Below are positions 29,052-39,474 of a DNA stretch of 64,000 bases, in pieces. The notes beneath the pieces were generated by a model that made no database searches, was not told where the DNA came from, and worked only from the letters and a program-made list of their open reading frames with translations. The translations under genes were made by a program, and so were the position numbers. Source of the stretch: JAWKOK01 sp963698255 (GTDB lineage: Bacteria > Chloroflexota > Anaerolineae > Caldilineales > Caldilineaceae). The stretch covers positions 62,001 through 126,000 of the forward strand of contig CAVOQD010000012.1 in assembly GCA_963698255.1 (NCBI GenBank). Direction: 5' to 3'. Numbering within the stretch: the first letter of the stretch is position 1; each line of letters starts with the position of its first letter.

Positions 29052-29145
29052 TAGAACGCGGACGACGCGGATCCGCTGGGTTTCTGCGTATCTTTAATAG
29101 AATGATCCGTACCGATCCGCCCTATCCGCGTCATCCGCGTTCTAT
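29051..29145. repeat. Palindromic GCGGAT-type intergenic repeat, copy C
   Basis: Arms 29051-29072 and 29124-29145 pair in 20 of 22 positions (ATAGAACGCGGACGACGCGG on the left). The element begins at the stop codon of the FAD oxidase: its TGATAG edge supplies the stop. Confidence 0.65.
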
Positions 29146-29194
29146 TTCGTCCATAGCTGAATCGAACCATCGGTTTAATTGAAGGGAACCGTCC

Positions 29195-30760
29195 ATGTTC
29201 TGTATGCGCTTGAGGATATCATTCCTGATAATCATAATAACCACGCTGGCTCTTGGCTCGGGGATACGCCCATGGCGTACTGCCCGTGCAGAGATCGCCG
29301 GCAGCCCGGAACTGGGCTACAGCACGTTTGTGGGCGGCAGGAGCGACGACCTCGTGCATGCCATTGGCGTGGATGGAGAAGGCAACATCTATATGGCCGG
29401 CTCCACCTATTCGAGCGACTTTCCCGGAATCAGCGGCAAGCAGAACAGCGGCCAGGACATCGTCGTGCTGAGCTTCGACCCGGCGGGAACCACGCTACGT
29501 TGGTCCACGGTCATCGGCGGCAGCCGCGCTGACGAGGCCCGCGGCCTGGCGCTGGATGGCCGGGGAAACGTGTGGATCACAGGCCTGACCGACTCGACAG
29601 ACTTCCCGGTTTCGGACGGCGGCGCCACATTCGCCGGCTATACCGATCTCTTTGCGGTCAAGCTGGATGCGGCGAACGGCTCCCTGCGCTACGCCAACCT
29701 GTACGGCGACGTCAGCGCAGATCAGGGCAATGCGGTAGCGGTTTCGCCGGCGGGCACGGTCTATATCACCGGCCAGATCAGCGATGCATCCGGTTTTCGC
29801 GATGTGCTGGTGATGGCGCTGGACGGGCATACGCACGCGGTGCTGAACGCGATCCGCTTTGGACGTGAGCGGGGCGAGGATATGGGCAACGCCATTGCGC
29901 TGGACGCTGACGGCAACATCTACATCACCGGTCAGACCGACGCCCAGGGCCTGGACAGCGAGTTCCCGCTGGTACACCCGTTCCAGGCCCAGTGCGGCGT
30001 GGGCGACGGCTACGGCGATTGCGGCGGGGATGCGTTCATCACCGTGCTCGACCCGACGCTGGATACGATTCTCTACAGCACCTATCTCGGCGGCAGCTAC
30101 AACGGCAGCGAGATCGGCACCGGCGCGGATGTGGGCACAGCCATCGCCCTGGGCGCGGACGGTTCGATCTATGTCACCGGCCACACCTTTGCCAGTGATT
30201 TTCCCATGGCCAACGCGGTGCAGTCGGCCAAGCGCGGAGCAGACAACTACCCCGATGCCTTTGTTACGCGCTTGAATCCGACGACCAATAGCCTCATCTT
30301 CTCCACCTACCTGGGTGGCGATGATTGGGACGAAGGTCATGCACTGGTCGTGGACAATGGCGGCATTGTCACCGTCGTCGGCATGACCGATGCGCGCAAC
30401 TTTCCCGTACTCAACGCGCTTCAGCCGGCACTGGGCAACGGCGTCTGCAACCTGGGCGGCAGTGAACGCTACTGCACCGATGGCTTTGCGGCCCAATTGA
30501 GCGGCGACGGTTCGCTACTCTGGAGCACCTTCGTAGGCGGCGGCTATGACGATGGCGTGGAAGCGCTGGCCGCGGCAGAGAGCGGAAGCCTGCTGATTGC
30601 CGGCGGCAGCGAATCGCCCAACTTCCCGATCACAGCCGATGCCTATCAGGCAAACAAGGCTCTGCAACGGGACGGCTTTCTCAGTGTGCTGAGCGGCGCC
30701 GACGGGTCGCCGGCGCCAGGCCGATCGCATCGGCTGATGTTGCCGCTGATCCAACGGTAA
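29195..30760 (+). CDS. Secreted SBBP-repeat beta-propeller protein with LPLIQR C-terminus
   Basis: A 521-residue exported protein. A signal peptide (residues 1-32) is followed by about seven repeats of the SBBP/YVTN-like type, each with W/YSTFVGG or YSTYLGGS, then D-E-x-x-x-x-A-V-D-x-x-G-N-I-Y-(M/I)-(A/T)-G and T-x-S-x-(D/N)-F-P. Examples are GYSTFVGGRSDDLVHAIGVD and SLIFSTYLGGDDWDEGHALVV. The tail reads HRLMLPLIQR, resembling the tails of two other secreted proteins here. It probably forms a propeller or solenoid at the cell surface. The frame is intact. It follows repeat copy C and is followed by a lipoprotein gene. Confidence 0.8.
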   Translation: MFCMRLRISFLIIIITTLALGSGIRPWRTARAEIAGSPELGYSTFVGGRSDDLVHAIGVDGEGNIYMAGSTYSSDFPGISGKQNSGQDIVVLSFDPAGTTLRWSTVIGGSRADEARGLALDGRGNVWITGLTDSTDFPVSDGGATFAGYTDLFAVKLDAANGSLRYANLYGDVSADQGNAVAVSPAGTVYITGQISDASGFRDVLVMALDGHTHAVLNAIRFGRERGEDMGNAIALDADGNIYITGQTDAQGLDSEFPLVHPFQAQCGVGDGYGDCGGDAFITVLDPTLDTILYSTYLGGSYNGSEIGTGADVGTAIALGADGSIYVTGHTFASDFPMANAVQSAKRGADNYPDAFVTRLNPTTNSLIFSTYLGGDDWDEGHALVVDNGGIVTVVGMTDARNFPVLNALQPALGNGVCNLGGSERYCTDGFAAQLSGDGSLLWSTFVGGGYDDGVEALAAAESGSLLIAGGSESPNFPITADAYQANKALQRDGFLSVLSGADGSPAPGRSHRLMLPLIQR

Positions 30761-30810
30761 GATCACATCGTTTTACCATTCGTATTGTGAGGAAGGAATC
30801 CAAAACAACC

Positions 30811-32083
30811 ATGATGCGTACGATTATCCGTATTGTTTTGTACAGCCTGTTCGTCTGGCTGTTGGCGGCCTGTGCGCCACTCAGCCAGACGGCAGCGGTT
30901 TTGCCGGAGTCCGCCGAGACGGACGCGTCGGTGCATACCGGCTCGTTTGCGGAGCCGGGCCAGGAGCCGTCACGTTGCGTCGAACCGGCCATCGATCAGC
31001 GACTCTGGGTGGACGAGGTCCATGCCTACTGTCTAATCGTTCCTGAGACCTATGTGGCCTGGTCAGGAGCGCCCGGCGCGGTATCGCTGGTCAAGGGTGA
31101 CATTATGAACCACCTCGACCCGCGCATCGAGATCACGGTGATTGAGGGGGCGGAATCCACGCCGGAGGAAGCAGCGGATCAATGGGCAGCCGACTTTGGA
31201 ATCCCCGGCTTCACCGTGGAACGCAGCCGCATCACGGTCGATGGCGTCGATGCCGTCATGCTCGACAATCTGCCCGGCCAGGACTTGAACCGGCGCATTG
31301 TGGTGGTTCACAATGGCCGTCTCTACGGCTTCTTTTTCAGACCGTTGGACGCCGCGATGGCCCCGTTCTACGCGACCGCTCTGGATTCGTTCCGTTTTCT
31401 GGACGGCCCGAGCGGTGAGCCGTCGCTTGTCTACGCGGGTCCGGTCGAAGTCGGCAACGACGACCCATCGAAGTGCACCGGCATGAGCCTGGACGGCAGC
31501 CAGGGCGCGACATTGTTCAGTTGTGACGGCACGTCCACGAGCGAACCGCTGGGCAAGCGTCTTGCCCTGGATTGGGCCGATTTCCAGACTCGCTTCGACG
31601 CCTTCACCTACGATACGCCCACTGAGACGTTGGTCTTCGATGGCGTTGGTGAGCCGGCCAGCGAGCCATGGCAGCGGGCGATTCTGAGCCTGGGCGCGCA
31701 TTACCCATGCCGAACTGTCCACAGGTAACGCCGGTGCGGCCGGACGTACCGTACTCAGTTGGTTCTTTGCGCCGCTGCCGGAAGATCTGGACGTCTGCAC
31801 CCATCTGACCGTGCTCAACTATGGCTATGCCTACGCCGAAACGGTCAACTGTGACAGCGGTGAAGTGATCGACGCCACGGGTGACTGGCTGACCGACGCC
31901 GAACTAGCGCAGCTTGACGCCTGGCTCTATGGCTATGAGCCGCTCTATTTGGATCAAAACTATCTGGACGGACAGGGAACGCAAACCATGGACGAGACCG
32001 AAAGCGCAGCCGTGGCACAGTGGGCCACCGATTTGCACGCACGGCTTTGGCCACAAAGATCAGCGTCAGTGTCAGTAAATTGA
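30811..32083 (+). CDS. Lipoprotein of unknown function (one frameshift)
   Basis: About 423 residues. The signal peptide/lipobox is LFVWLLAACAPL. The central region (about residues 60-200: RLWVDEVHAYCLIVPETYVAW...RIVVVHNGRLYGFFF) looks like a small alpha/beta domain similar to those handling lipoprotein PsbP-like folds, but I do not recognise a family. The C-terminal part is joined by skipping one base near 31709 and contains VLSWFFAPLPEDLDVCTHLTVLNYG. There are several Cys that could form disulfides. GAGGAAGGAAT precedes the ATG at 30811. It is the first of a run of exported proteins followed by SIMPL and propeller lipoproteins. Confidence 0.6.
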
Positions 32084-32163
32084 GAAGAAGAGCGGACAAC
32101 GATAAACGTCGCGCCGCCATATTTTACAACTATGGAAAAATTGTAGAGCAGGAGATGCAGATC

Positions 32164-32928
32164 ATGAAGAAGAACAGAGTTACCATCGCAGTTGCTGCTG
32201 TTGCAGCAGTGTTTGTCATCGGGTTGTTCCTGGGTGCGCAGTTGCTGCCGGAACCGGCAGCAGTCCATGCCCAGACGGCCGTCAACTCGACGCCCCAACG
32301 ATCGATCACCGTGGTGGGCGAAGGGATTGTCAACATCAAGCCCGACATCGCCAAGACGATCATTGGGGTGGAGACGGTCAAGGAGACCGTCGCAGAGGCA
32401 AGCGCTGAGAACCAGGAGATCCTCACCCACGTGTTCGAGGCGCTCAAGGCCGCCGGCATCGCGGAAAAGGATATGCAGACCGCGGGCTTCAACATCTACG
32501 CAGAACAGTACTACGGCGCCCCCGACGGCGGTTCAGAGGGAGCGCCGCAGGCCCGCTACCACGTGACGAATCAGGTGCAGGTGACCATTCGCGACATCGA
32601 CAACGTTGGCGATGTGTTGGATGCCGCCATCGAAGCCGGCGCAAACAGCACCTACGGCGTAGAGTTTAAACTGGACGATCAAGAACCAGCTCGCGCCAAG
32701 GCCCGCTCATTGGCCGTCGAAAATGCCCAGGACAGAGCCCTGGAACTTGCGCAACTGAACGATGTGACGCTGGGCGAGGTGCTGAGCGTGAGTGAAGTGA
32801 TCGGCAACAGCATCTACTATTCGAGCGCTCAGGCCCAGGTTGGCATGGGCGGCGGAGGCGGTACCCCCATCTCGGTTGGCGAGCTGCAACTGACGATGCA
32901 GGTGCAGGTGACGTATGCCATCGAATAG
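32164..32928 (+). CDS. SIMPL-domain (DUF541) exported protein
   Basis: A 254-residue protein with an N-terminal membrane/signal segment (IAVAAVAAVFVIGLFLGAQL) and a SIMPL/DUF541 domain: RSITVVGEGIVNIKPDIAKTIIGVETVKETVAEA... and the closing ALELAQLNDVTLGEVLSVSE...LQLTMQVQVTYAIE. Members are periplasmic or surface proteins of unclear role, such as OMP28/BP26 and the E. coli YggE type. ATG at 32164 preferred (GCAGGAG 10 nt upstream). Its end overlaps the start of the next lipoprotein by 14 bp, so the two are coupled. Confidence 0.82.
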   Translation: MKKNRVTIAVAAVAAVFVIGLFLGAQLLPEPAAVHAQTAVNSTPQRSITVVGEGIVNIKPDIAKTIIGVETVKETVAEASAENQEILTHVFEALKAAGIAEKDMQTAGFNIYAEQYYGAPDGGSEGAPQARYHVTNQVQVTIRDIDNVGDVLDAAIEAGANSTYGVEFKLDDQEPARAKARSLAVENAQDRALELAQLNDVTLGEVLSVSEVIGNSIYYSSAQAQVGMGGGGGTPISVGELQLTMQVQVTYAIE

Positions 32929-34384
32929 TCGCTCGGTGAGATCCGGCTCAAATAAGCCAATCGTTTGTAGTCGCGACTTCAGGCGCTCTGTCGATTGGAA
33001 ACGGCTGAAGCGGTTACTACCAACGACGTCAAAGGTTTTGGCGGCGATATTGGCATCGGCCATACTGCTGACAGGCTGCACAGCGCAACTATTGCCTGAC
33101 GGCAGCGCGACTGGCCAGATAGCGGCTGCCCAGAGCGAGATGTTGACGACCGACAACGGTACTCAGTCAGCAGACGGGTCGACCGCCGGCGCGGTGGCGT
33201 TCGTGCGCGACGGCGTGCTCTACATGCAGGCCGTCGCGCCTGATGCCGGTGAAATTGTTGTCGAGCAGTGCAGCGACATGACTTGCCGCATCCTTTATCC
33301 CAAGTGGTCGCCGGACGGAAGCCGACTGCTCTACTACCGTCAGCCCCTCGACGACACCAGCCAAGCGGAAGTTCGCATCGCCACGCGGGACGGGCAAACG
33401 CAGATCGTTGCACACGATGCCGCGCCCTACCGCCCTGCCGATTGGTCGCCCGATGGCGACCGGATCGTCTATCTTGTCAACACTGAGCGTTTCGATCCGT
33501 CCGTTTCCCAGGGAGAGATACGCTTCTTGGCGGTGTGGACCGCCCCCGTTGACCAAAACGGGCAGTCTCAAGACGGCGAGTTGGTAGGCGAGGTCAGGTT
33601 TGGCGGCGGTTGTGGCGGCGGCGGGCGCTCGAACAGCGCCAATGTCTATGAAGTGGAGGGCGGCTTTGCCTATGGCTATCTGGCCGCAATTGTGGAATGG
33701 ACGCCGGCCGACATTCTGCTCTACAGCAACAACTGTAGCTCACGCGGTGTTGGTCGTTTTGACATGGCCGCGGGCCAGGAGATGGAGCCCTACGCCGGCG
33801 ATCTGCGCAGCCTCACTCTGGACGACAGCGGCACACGGTGGGCGGCCATCGACAGCGAGAATCAGATTTTGCTGGGAGGACCGGAACAGATCGACTATCG
33901 CACCCTCGACAACGTGATGTTCGACGATGGTCCAGGGCCTGAGCGTGTCTACATTGGCCAGATCACCGGCAAGCTCTACTATACGACGATTGAGACCGTC
34001 GAATGGGTGGATATGACGGACAACATGGCCACAGTCGGTGGGGACCTCTATTCGTCGCCATACTTCGACTTCACCCAGCCATCGATCTATGGGTTTGATG
34101 AAACATTGATTGACCCCAAACTGTTATGGCAGGGAGATGGCTATGCCTATGCGCGCCTGGCCGAGACCGCGGATGGCAGCCTGCTTTTTTCACGTGTAGA
34201 GAGCAACGATGCCCTGTTTGAGGCGTTGGTGAACGGAACCGCGACTGTCGATACAGTCAGCGCATTGCTGCCGTCAGTGGATGTGTTGCAACTGGCGCCC
34301 GCGGCCAAAACGCCCGATGTGTGGCTAGAGGATGCACAGCAGTTCAGCTTGACAACAATGCAAGTGCGAGGAGAAAACCAGTGA
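32915..34384 (+). CDS. Lipoprotein with TolB/WD40-like beta-propeller repeats
   Basis: A 489-residue protein. The N-terminus has an unusually long basic region (about 40 residues) before a signal/lipobox (ILASAILLTGC). PD40-type repeats are clear: CRILYPKWSPDGSRLLYYR and YRPADWSPDGDRIVYLVN. A later region with a Gly-rich CGGGGRSNS and two conserved Cys (NNCSSRG) is less typical. It is likely a surface-attached propeller domain. Start overlaps the SIMPL gene; the methyltransferase gene downstream overlaps its stop by GTGA. Confidence 0.7.
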   Translation: MPSNSRSVRSGSNKPIVCSRDFRRSVDWKRLKRLLPTTSKVLAAILASAILLTGCTAQLLPDGSATGQIAAAQSEMLTTDNGTQSADGSTAGAVAFVRDGVLYMQAVAPDAGEIVVEQCSDMTCRILYPKWSPDGSRLLYYRQPLDDTSQAEVRIATRDGQTQIVAHDAAPYRPADWSPDGDRIVYLVNTERFDPSVSQGEIRFLAVWTAPVDQNGQSQDGELVGEVRFGGGCGGGGRSNSANVYEVEGGFAYGYLAAIVEWTPADILLYSNNCSSRGVGRFDMAAGQEMEPYAGDLRSLTLDDSGTRWAAIDSENQILLGGPEQIDYRTLDNVMFDDGPGPERVYIGQITGKLYYTTIETVEWVDMTDNMATVGGDLYSSPYFDFTQPSIYGFDETLIDPKLLWQGDGYAYARLAETADGSLLFSRVESNDALFEALVNGTATVDTVSALLPSVDVLQLAPAAKTPDVWLEDAQQFSLTTMQVRGENQ

Positions 34385-35118
34385 CAACGACCGACGAGTA
34401 TACCGGTCAGAACCGACGTGCGTGGAACGAGATCGCCGATGTACGCTTTCAGAATCAGGCATGGCCCGGTCCAGACTATTATCGAAATGGCGGTACGCTG
34501 CTCGATGCCAATGTACTGGCGGCTGCGGGCGATGTGAGCGGACAGACCGTTCTCCACCTCCAATGCGCCACCGGCGAGGACATCAGCGAGCGCCAAATCG
34601 AGATCGCAGGTGAGCAGGCGGCAGCGGCAGGGCTGACCATCCGTTTTGTTGTGGCCGACGTCTACGATCTACCGGCGGATCTGCAACAGGCGACCTTCGA
34701 CCTCGTCTACACCGGCGGCGGCGTGTTGGTCTGGCTGCCGGATATCGAGCGATGGGCGAAGATTGTGGCGGCGGCGTTGCGGCCGGGCGGGCGCTTTCTG
34801 CTCTGGGAAGAGCACCCGTGTGCGCAATGTCTGTGGGCCACGGACGGCCAACTGGCCATCACCAGCGACTACTTCGGGCGGCAGACGCCCGAGTTAGACA
34901 CGGGCTGGGGCCACTTCCGCGGCGGTGAGGATGCCCAGCAGGTCAAGGTCGAGTTCAGTTGGCCGTTGGGCGATGTCATCACAGCGCTGGCGCGTGCCGG
35001 TCTGCGCATTGATGAACTACACGAGTTTCCCAGTGCAGCGGAATGGCGTTTTGGCGAGATGCTGATCGAGGTGGCCCGTTTTCCTGGCCAATACCTGCTG
35101 GCGGCGACCAAGCCATAG
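34381..35118 (+). CDS. SAM-dependent methyltransferase family protein with an internal deletion in the SAM-binding motif
   Basis: Class I methyltransferase-like, 245 residues, from a GTG start overlapping the previous stop. Motif I is abnormal: VLHLQCATGED is followed directly by ISERQIEIAGEQA, whereas relatives carry about 17 residues between GED and ISE that complete beta-strand 2 and its acidic ribose-binding residue. The following motifs are intact (RFVVADVYDLP, FDLVYTGGGVLVWLPDIERWA, LRPGGRFLLWEEHP). The deletion is in frame, so the protein is made but may not bind SAM. The substrate is unknown. Confidence 0.7.
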   Translation: MTTTDEYTGQNRRAWNEIADVRFQNQAWPGPDYYRNGGTLLDANVLAAAGDVSGQTVLHLQCATGEDISERQIEIAGEQAAAAGLTIRFVVADVYDLPADLQQATFDLVYTGGGVLVWLPDIERWAKIVAAALRPGGRFLLWEEHPCAQCLWATDGQLAITSDYFGRQTPELDTGWGHFRGGEDAQQVKVEFSWPLGDVITALARAGLRIDELHEFPSAAEWRFGEMLIEVARFPGQYLLAATKP

Positions 35119-35156
35119 CCAACGTCAAGAGGTGAAGCCGTCGGTTCTCAAGTTGG

Positions 35157-35186
35157 TTGTCCTCACGTCTTTGTTGGCGCTATACT
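35157..35186 (+). promoter_or_regulatory. Candidate promoter for the enolase-superfamily gene
   Basis: TTGTCC (35157-35162), 18-nt spacer, TATACT (35181-35186), 57 nt upstream of the ATG at 35243. Confidence 0.45.
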
Positions 35187-35242
35187 GAAGCCGTGAACGC
35201 TCCAATCCCATCCTTCTTTTCAGTCAACCGGAGGAGCATTCC

Positions 35243-36404
35243 ATGAAGATCACAGAAGTCGCCATCTACGACGTCAAACTGCCCGCACACGCGCGCCACC
35301 GGCTGGAATCCGGTCATCGTGCAGATCCGCACCGACGAGGGCATCAGCGGCCTGGGCGAGGTGGCCCTGGCCTACGGCTCGGGCGCGTCGGCCGGCTTCG
35401 GCATGGTCAAGAACATGGCCGAGCACCACCTGATCGGCGCCGACCCGTTTCGCATCGAGGAGATGTGGGACCGGCTCTTCCGCAAGACCTTCTGGGGACA
35501 GGGCGGCGGTCCGGTGGTCTACGGCGGCATGAGCGCCATCGACGAGGCGCTGTGGGACATCAAGGGCAAGGCGCTGGGCGTGCCCGTCTACGAACTGCTG
35601 GGCGGCGCCTGTTGGGACAAGCTGCGCGTCTACGCCAACGCCTGGTACGAAGGCTGCAACAGCCCGCAGAGCTATGCCGAGGCCGCGCTCAAGGTGGTCG
35701 AGGCCGGCTACACGGCCATGAAGTTCGACCCCTTCGCGGTGACGCCCGACGGCGTCTGGGACTACACCAGCCGCGCCCCGGACCGTGCCCGCTGCGACCT
35801 GGCCTTCAACCGTGTGGCCGCGGTGCGCGACGCCGTCGGGCCGGCCATCGACATCCTGGTCGAGATCCACGGCAACCTGGGCACGACCACGGCCATCCAC
35901 TGGGGCAAACGTATCGAGGAACTGGATCCCTTCTTCTACGAGGAGCCGGTCGACGCCATGAACGTGGACTGCATGCGCAAGGTCGGCGAGAATGTGGACA
36001 TTCCCATCGCCGCCGGCGAGCGACTCTACACCCGCTACGGCTTCCGCCAATACATCGAACAACAGGTCATCGACATTCTTCAGCCCGATGTGGGCCTGGC
36101 CGGCGGCATCAGCGAGACGCGCAAGATCGCCAACTACGCCGAGACCTACAACCTGCACGTGCAGCCCCACAACTGCGCCGGGCCGGTTGCCACCGCAGCC
36201 GCTCTGCATGTGGACGCCTGCATTCCCAACTTCATCATCCAGGAGTACTTCCCCTTCCGGGATCCGACCTTCTACGAGTTGGTCGAAGATGCCTACGACA
36301 CCAAGGCCGTGAACGGTTTCATCGATCTGCCCACCAAGCCGGGATTGGGGATTGAACTGAACGATGAAGTGATGGCGCGGTATGATTGTACGGTGGTGAG
36401 GTAG
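35243..36404 (+). CDS. Mandelate racemase/muconate lactonizing enzyme (enolase superfamily) dehydratase (one frameshift)
   Basis: About 386 residues. The N-terminal cap carries the TDEGISGLGEVALAYG segment; the barrel shows GYTAMKFDPF, DILVEIHGNLGTTTAIHWGK, PFFYEEPVDAMNVD, IPIAAGERLYTRYGFRQYIE and LHVQPHNCAGPVATAAALHV, giving the Asp/Glu/Glu metal ligands and a His catalytic candidate, as in galactonate/gluconate-type acid sugar dehydratases. One base is skipped near 35292. The start at 35243 follows GGAGGAGCATTCC, a good RBS. The substrate is likely an acid sugar. Confidence 0.85.
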
Positions 36405-36424
36405 GACAGGGGGACAAGGGGAGG

Positions 36425-36465
36425 GGGAGACAAGGAGACACGTTGCCTGTGTCCCCCTGTCTCCC
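36425..36465. terminator. GC-rich hairpin between the dehydratase and peptidase genes
   Basis: Arms GGGAGACAAGGAGACAC (36425-36441) and GTGTCCCCCTGTCTCCC (36449-36465) pair in 15 of 17 positions around a 7-nt loop. There is no clear T tract. Also contains GGGGGACAAGGGGAGGGGG just upstream. Confidence 0.45.
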
Positions 36466-36497
36466 ATTCTGCCATTCCATACGCACGAGGAGCATGC

Positions 36498-38629
36498 ATG
36501 ACATCTGAAAAGTACGAGCCGACGCTGCGCGATATGATCATGTTGGAGCTGCCGGTGCAGGCTAACGCTTCGCCGGACGGTCGGTTTGTCGCGTTCACGC
36601 AGCGCGTGACGAATTGGCGTGAAAACCGCTACGATCAAGTCTGTTTGGTGTGCGACGTGGCCGGTGGTTCGACGCATTCGCTGACTCGCACGGGCAATGT
36701 GTCGCAGATGGAGTGGGTCGACGAGGGCACGCTGGCCTTGCTGCGCAGCGGGCCGGGCGACGATGACAAACCGCAAATCTGGCTATACGAAGGACTCGTG
36801 GGCGAAGGTTGGGCGGTCACGACGCAGAGCACTGGCGTCGATTGGTTCAAGCCCTTTGCCGGTGGCTTTCTCTACAAGGCCGCCCATCCCGAGCGCGACA
36901 AAAACGAAAAACGCGCCGACCGCTTCGGCAAATTCACCCACTTCGAGCAGGAAGAAAGTCCATCAGCGCTCTACTACGTCGGGTTGGCGGAGATGGCCCA
37001 CCATCGGGCGCAACAACGCTCGCTCACCGAAAGCGAGGCCGAAAAACTTGTGGAGCCGGTGGTCGAACTCAGCCGGCTACTGGAGCATCCCTGTTCCATC
37101 CAGGAGGTTGTTCCTTCGCCCCAGGGAGACGCCGTCTACTTCACCTGCCGGCCCCACGATGATCTTGTCTACTACCGCGACACGGTTACCTACTGCATCA
37201 CCCTTGATGCGCCGAAGGCGCTGACCGCGCATCTCCGACACAAAGCGGATCAGCGGGCAAATGGAGAGGACGAGTCAGACGAAGGAGCGGATCACGCCTA
37301 CCTGGGGGAAATCGTTCGCCTGTCGCTGCCGGCCGGCGCCACAATGGCCTGCATCTCGCCGGACGGCGAAAAGCTGCTCATTTTTCACCAGGGTCGTGAC
37401 CAGAAGATGTACACGCGACAGGATCTGTGGGTCATCGACGCAATCCGCAGCGTTTGATGCGCCCGATGCCGACACATTTGCGGAGGCCATGGTCAACATT
37501 TCGGGCGAACTCGACCGCGCACGTCATGGATGTGCAATGGGTCGAACGTGGCATCTACGGCGTCTATCCCGATGGCGCGGTGATGCGAGCGGCACGGTTC
37601 GGGGATGAGAACGGCCAACAGGTCACCGCCGCAACGCTGGAACTGGGCGACATCTTCCCGGCATCCGGTCTGCATGTCAACGCAGCCGGTGACATCGGTT
37701 TTGTTGGAACGAGTGCGACATCATTCCCCGAAGTCTATTTCGCCGCACCGGATGAGAACGGCGCTGGCAAGCCGAGGCGTCTGACTGATTACAACAGTTC
37801 GCTGAACGGCTGGCAGCTCGGCACGGTCGAGACCATCCGCTGGACCAGCATGGACGGTACGGAGATCGAAGGCGTGCTGCGCAAGCCGGCCAATTTCGAC
37901 CCAGAGCGGCGCTACCCGTTGGTGCTCGTGGTGCATGGCGGACCTCAGTGGTTCTCGCCCGCCTATCTGCTCTACCGCGATGACCTTGCCTACTACCCGA
38001 CCGTCCAGTTCGCCAACCAGGACATGCTGGTGCTCAAGCCCAACTATCGTGGCTCGCTGGGCCGGGGCCAAGCCTTCGCCGATCTCAACGTCAACAACCT
38101 GGGCGTCGGCGACCTGTGGGACATCGAGAGCGCGGTCGATCACCTGGTCGATCTGGGCTGGGTCGACGCGCAGCGGGTCGGCTGCATGGGCTGGTCTCAG
38201 GGCGGCTACATCTCGGCCTTCGCCGGGCTGCACTCGGACAAGTTCCGGGCGGTCTCGGTGGGCGCAGGCATCTCGGACTGGTACACCTATCACATCAGCA
38301 ACGACATCCCGGATTTCACCACCGACTATCTCAACGCTTCACCCTTCCGCAACCGCGAGATCTACGAGAAGACAGCGCCCATCAGCAACCTGGCCAACGC
38401 CCACACGCCCATGCTGATCCAGCACGGCTCGGACGACAAGCGCGTTCCGCTCTCCAACGCCATGGAACTCTATCGCGGACTCAAGGAGATGGATGTGCCT
38501 GTCGAGCTATTTGTCTATCCGGGCTTTGGCCATCCCATCACAAAGCCCAGAGAGAACCATGCCGTGATGTTCCAGAACCTGGCCTGGTTCAGCCACTATC
38601 TGTTGGGTGAGGAATTGAAACTTGAGTGA
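36498..38629 (+). CDS. Prolyl oligopeptidase family (S9) serine peptidase (two frameshifts)
   Basis: About 709 residues. The N-terminal 400 residues are a WD40/propeller-like domain (ANASPDGRFVAFTQRV, VPSPQGDAVYFTC, CISPDGEKLLIF). The C-terminal alpha/beta hydrolase has the catalytic Ser in CMGWSQGGYISAFAGL (about residue 565), Asp in HGSDDKRVP (about 645) and His in GFGHPIT (about 677). This matches acylaminoacyl-peptidase/dipeptidyl aminopeptidase-like S9C enzymes. There is no signal peptide, so it is cytoplasmic. One base is skipped near 37451 and 37518. Confidence 0.85.
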
Positions 38630-38724
38630 TTCAGCGCATGGCCGCAGAAATGCAGGACTCCAATGACGCAGCAGGCGCTGGGCGAAGGCTTCACGGATCT
38701 GCGCCGCGCCGGGAGGTAATCCGG

Positions 38725-39474
38725 ATGCCATCATTCTCCTCAGATATCGCGCCGAAGACCATCGATCGGCAGGTCACGCACGGCGGGGAGATTGTACTTC
38801 AGCAACGCACCTTGGCCGACGGATCGGCCGCGTTCGAGATCATCGCCGACGGTGTCTTTCTGATGGCCAGCTACAACCAGACCAGTGAGCGAGCGCTGGC
38901 GCGACATGCTATTGAGGCGATTCAAAGTGGCACAACACGTGACGATTTCCGCATTCTGGTCGGGGGGTTGGGCATGGGCTTCACGTTGCAGGAATGCCTG
39001 GTCGTTGCCGCAGAGCGGGGATACGCGAACGACGCCATCCAGGCCGATGTCGCCGAAATCTCGCCGGCCATCATCGAATGGAATCGCAGCCATCTTGCCC
39101 CCCTGAGTGGACACGTCCTGGATCGCCCAAACGTTCGCCTGATCCAGGCGGATCTGCACGATGTGCTGATGCGCTCACTCGCTTCGACCTACGATGTCAT
39201 CGTCCTCGATGTGGACAATGGACCTTCCTGGCTTGTCCACGAGCTGAATGGACGGCTCTACAGTCACGAAGCGCTCAGGCAATGGTCGAAGATCCTCAAG
39301 CCGGGCGGCGTGCTGGCGGTGTGGTCGGCGCAGGCGGAGCCGGCATTTCTCAAACGAATGCGGGACGTCTTTGACAACGGTACGGAGATCGCGGTCGAAA
39401 CACCCCATTTGCGCCGGCCCAGATCTGATGACTACATCTACCTTGCCGTGGCACAGCCAGCAAATCTGCGATGA
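38725..39474 (+). CDS. Spermidine synthase-like / methyltransferase-fold protein
   Basis: A 249-residue protein of the spermidine synthase superfamily. The N-terminal beta region includes IVLQQRTLADGSAAFEIIADGVFLMASYNQTSE; the Rossmann-like part has FRILVGGLGMGFTLQE, a glycine loop (VGGLGMG) and YDVIVLDVDNGPSWLVHE with the acidic LDVDNG motif. It ends DDYIYLAVAQPANLR. The ATG at 38725 has GGGAGG 6-7 nt upstream; an earlier in-frame extension is unlikely. It may transfer aminopropyl groups or be a non-catalytic relative. Confidence 0.75.
   Translation: MPSFSSDIAPKTIDRQVTHGGEIVLQQRTLADGSAAFEIIADGVFLMASYNQTSERALARHAIEAIQSGTTRDDFRILVGGLGMGFTLQECLVVAAERGYANDAIQADVAEISPAIIEWNRSHLAPLSGHVLDRPNVRLIQADLHDVLMRSLASTYDVIVLDVDNGPSWLVHELNGRLYSHEALRQWSKILKPGGVLAVWSAQAEPAFLKRMRDVFDNGTEIAVETPHLRRPRSDDYIYLAVAQPANLR

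Noticed and set aside
29495..30496. A 333-residue open frame on the minus strand
   Set aside because: Antisense to the SBBP-repeat gene; it only mirrors the repeat structure.
35274..36776. A 500-residue open frame on the minus strand
   Set aside because: It lies exactly antisense to the enolase-superfamily gene and the start of the S9 peptidase; composition is that of a GC-rich shadow frame with no family resemblance or RBS.
38626..38724. Upstream extension of the spermidine-synthase-like gene, or a small separate gene
   Set aside because: The family start at 38725 has a clear RBS; the preceding sequence reads in different frames with no recognisable protein.
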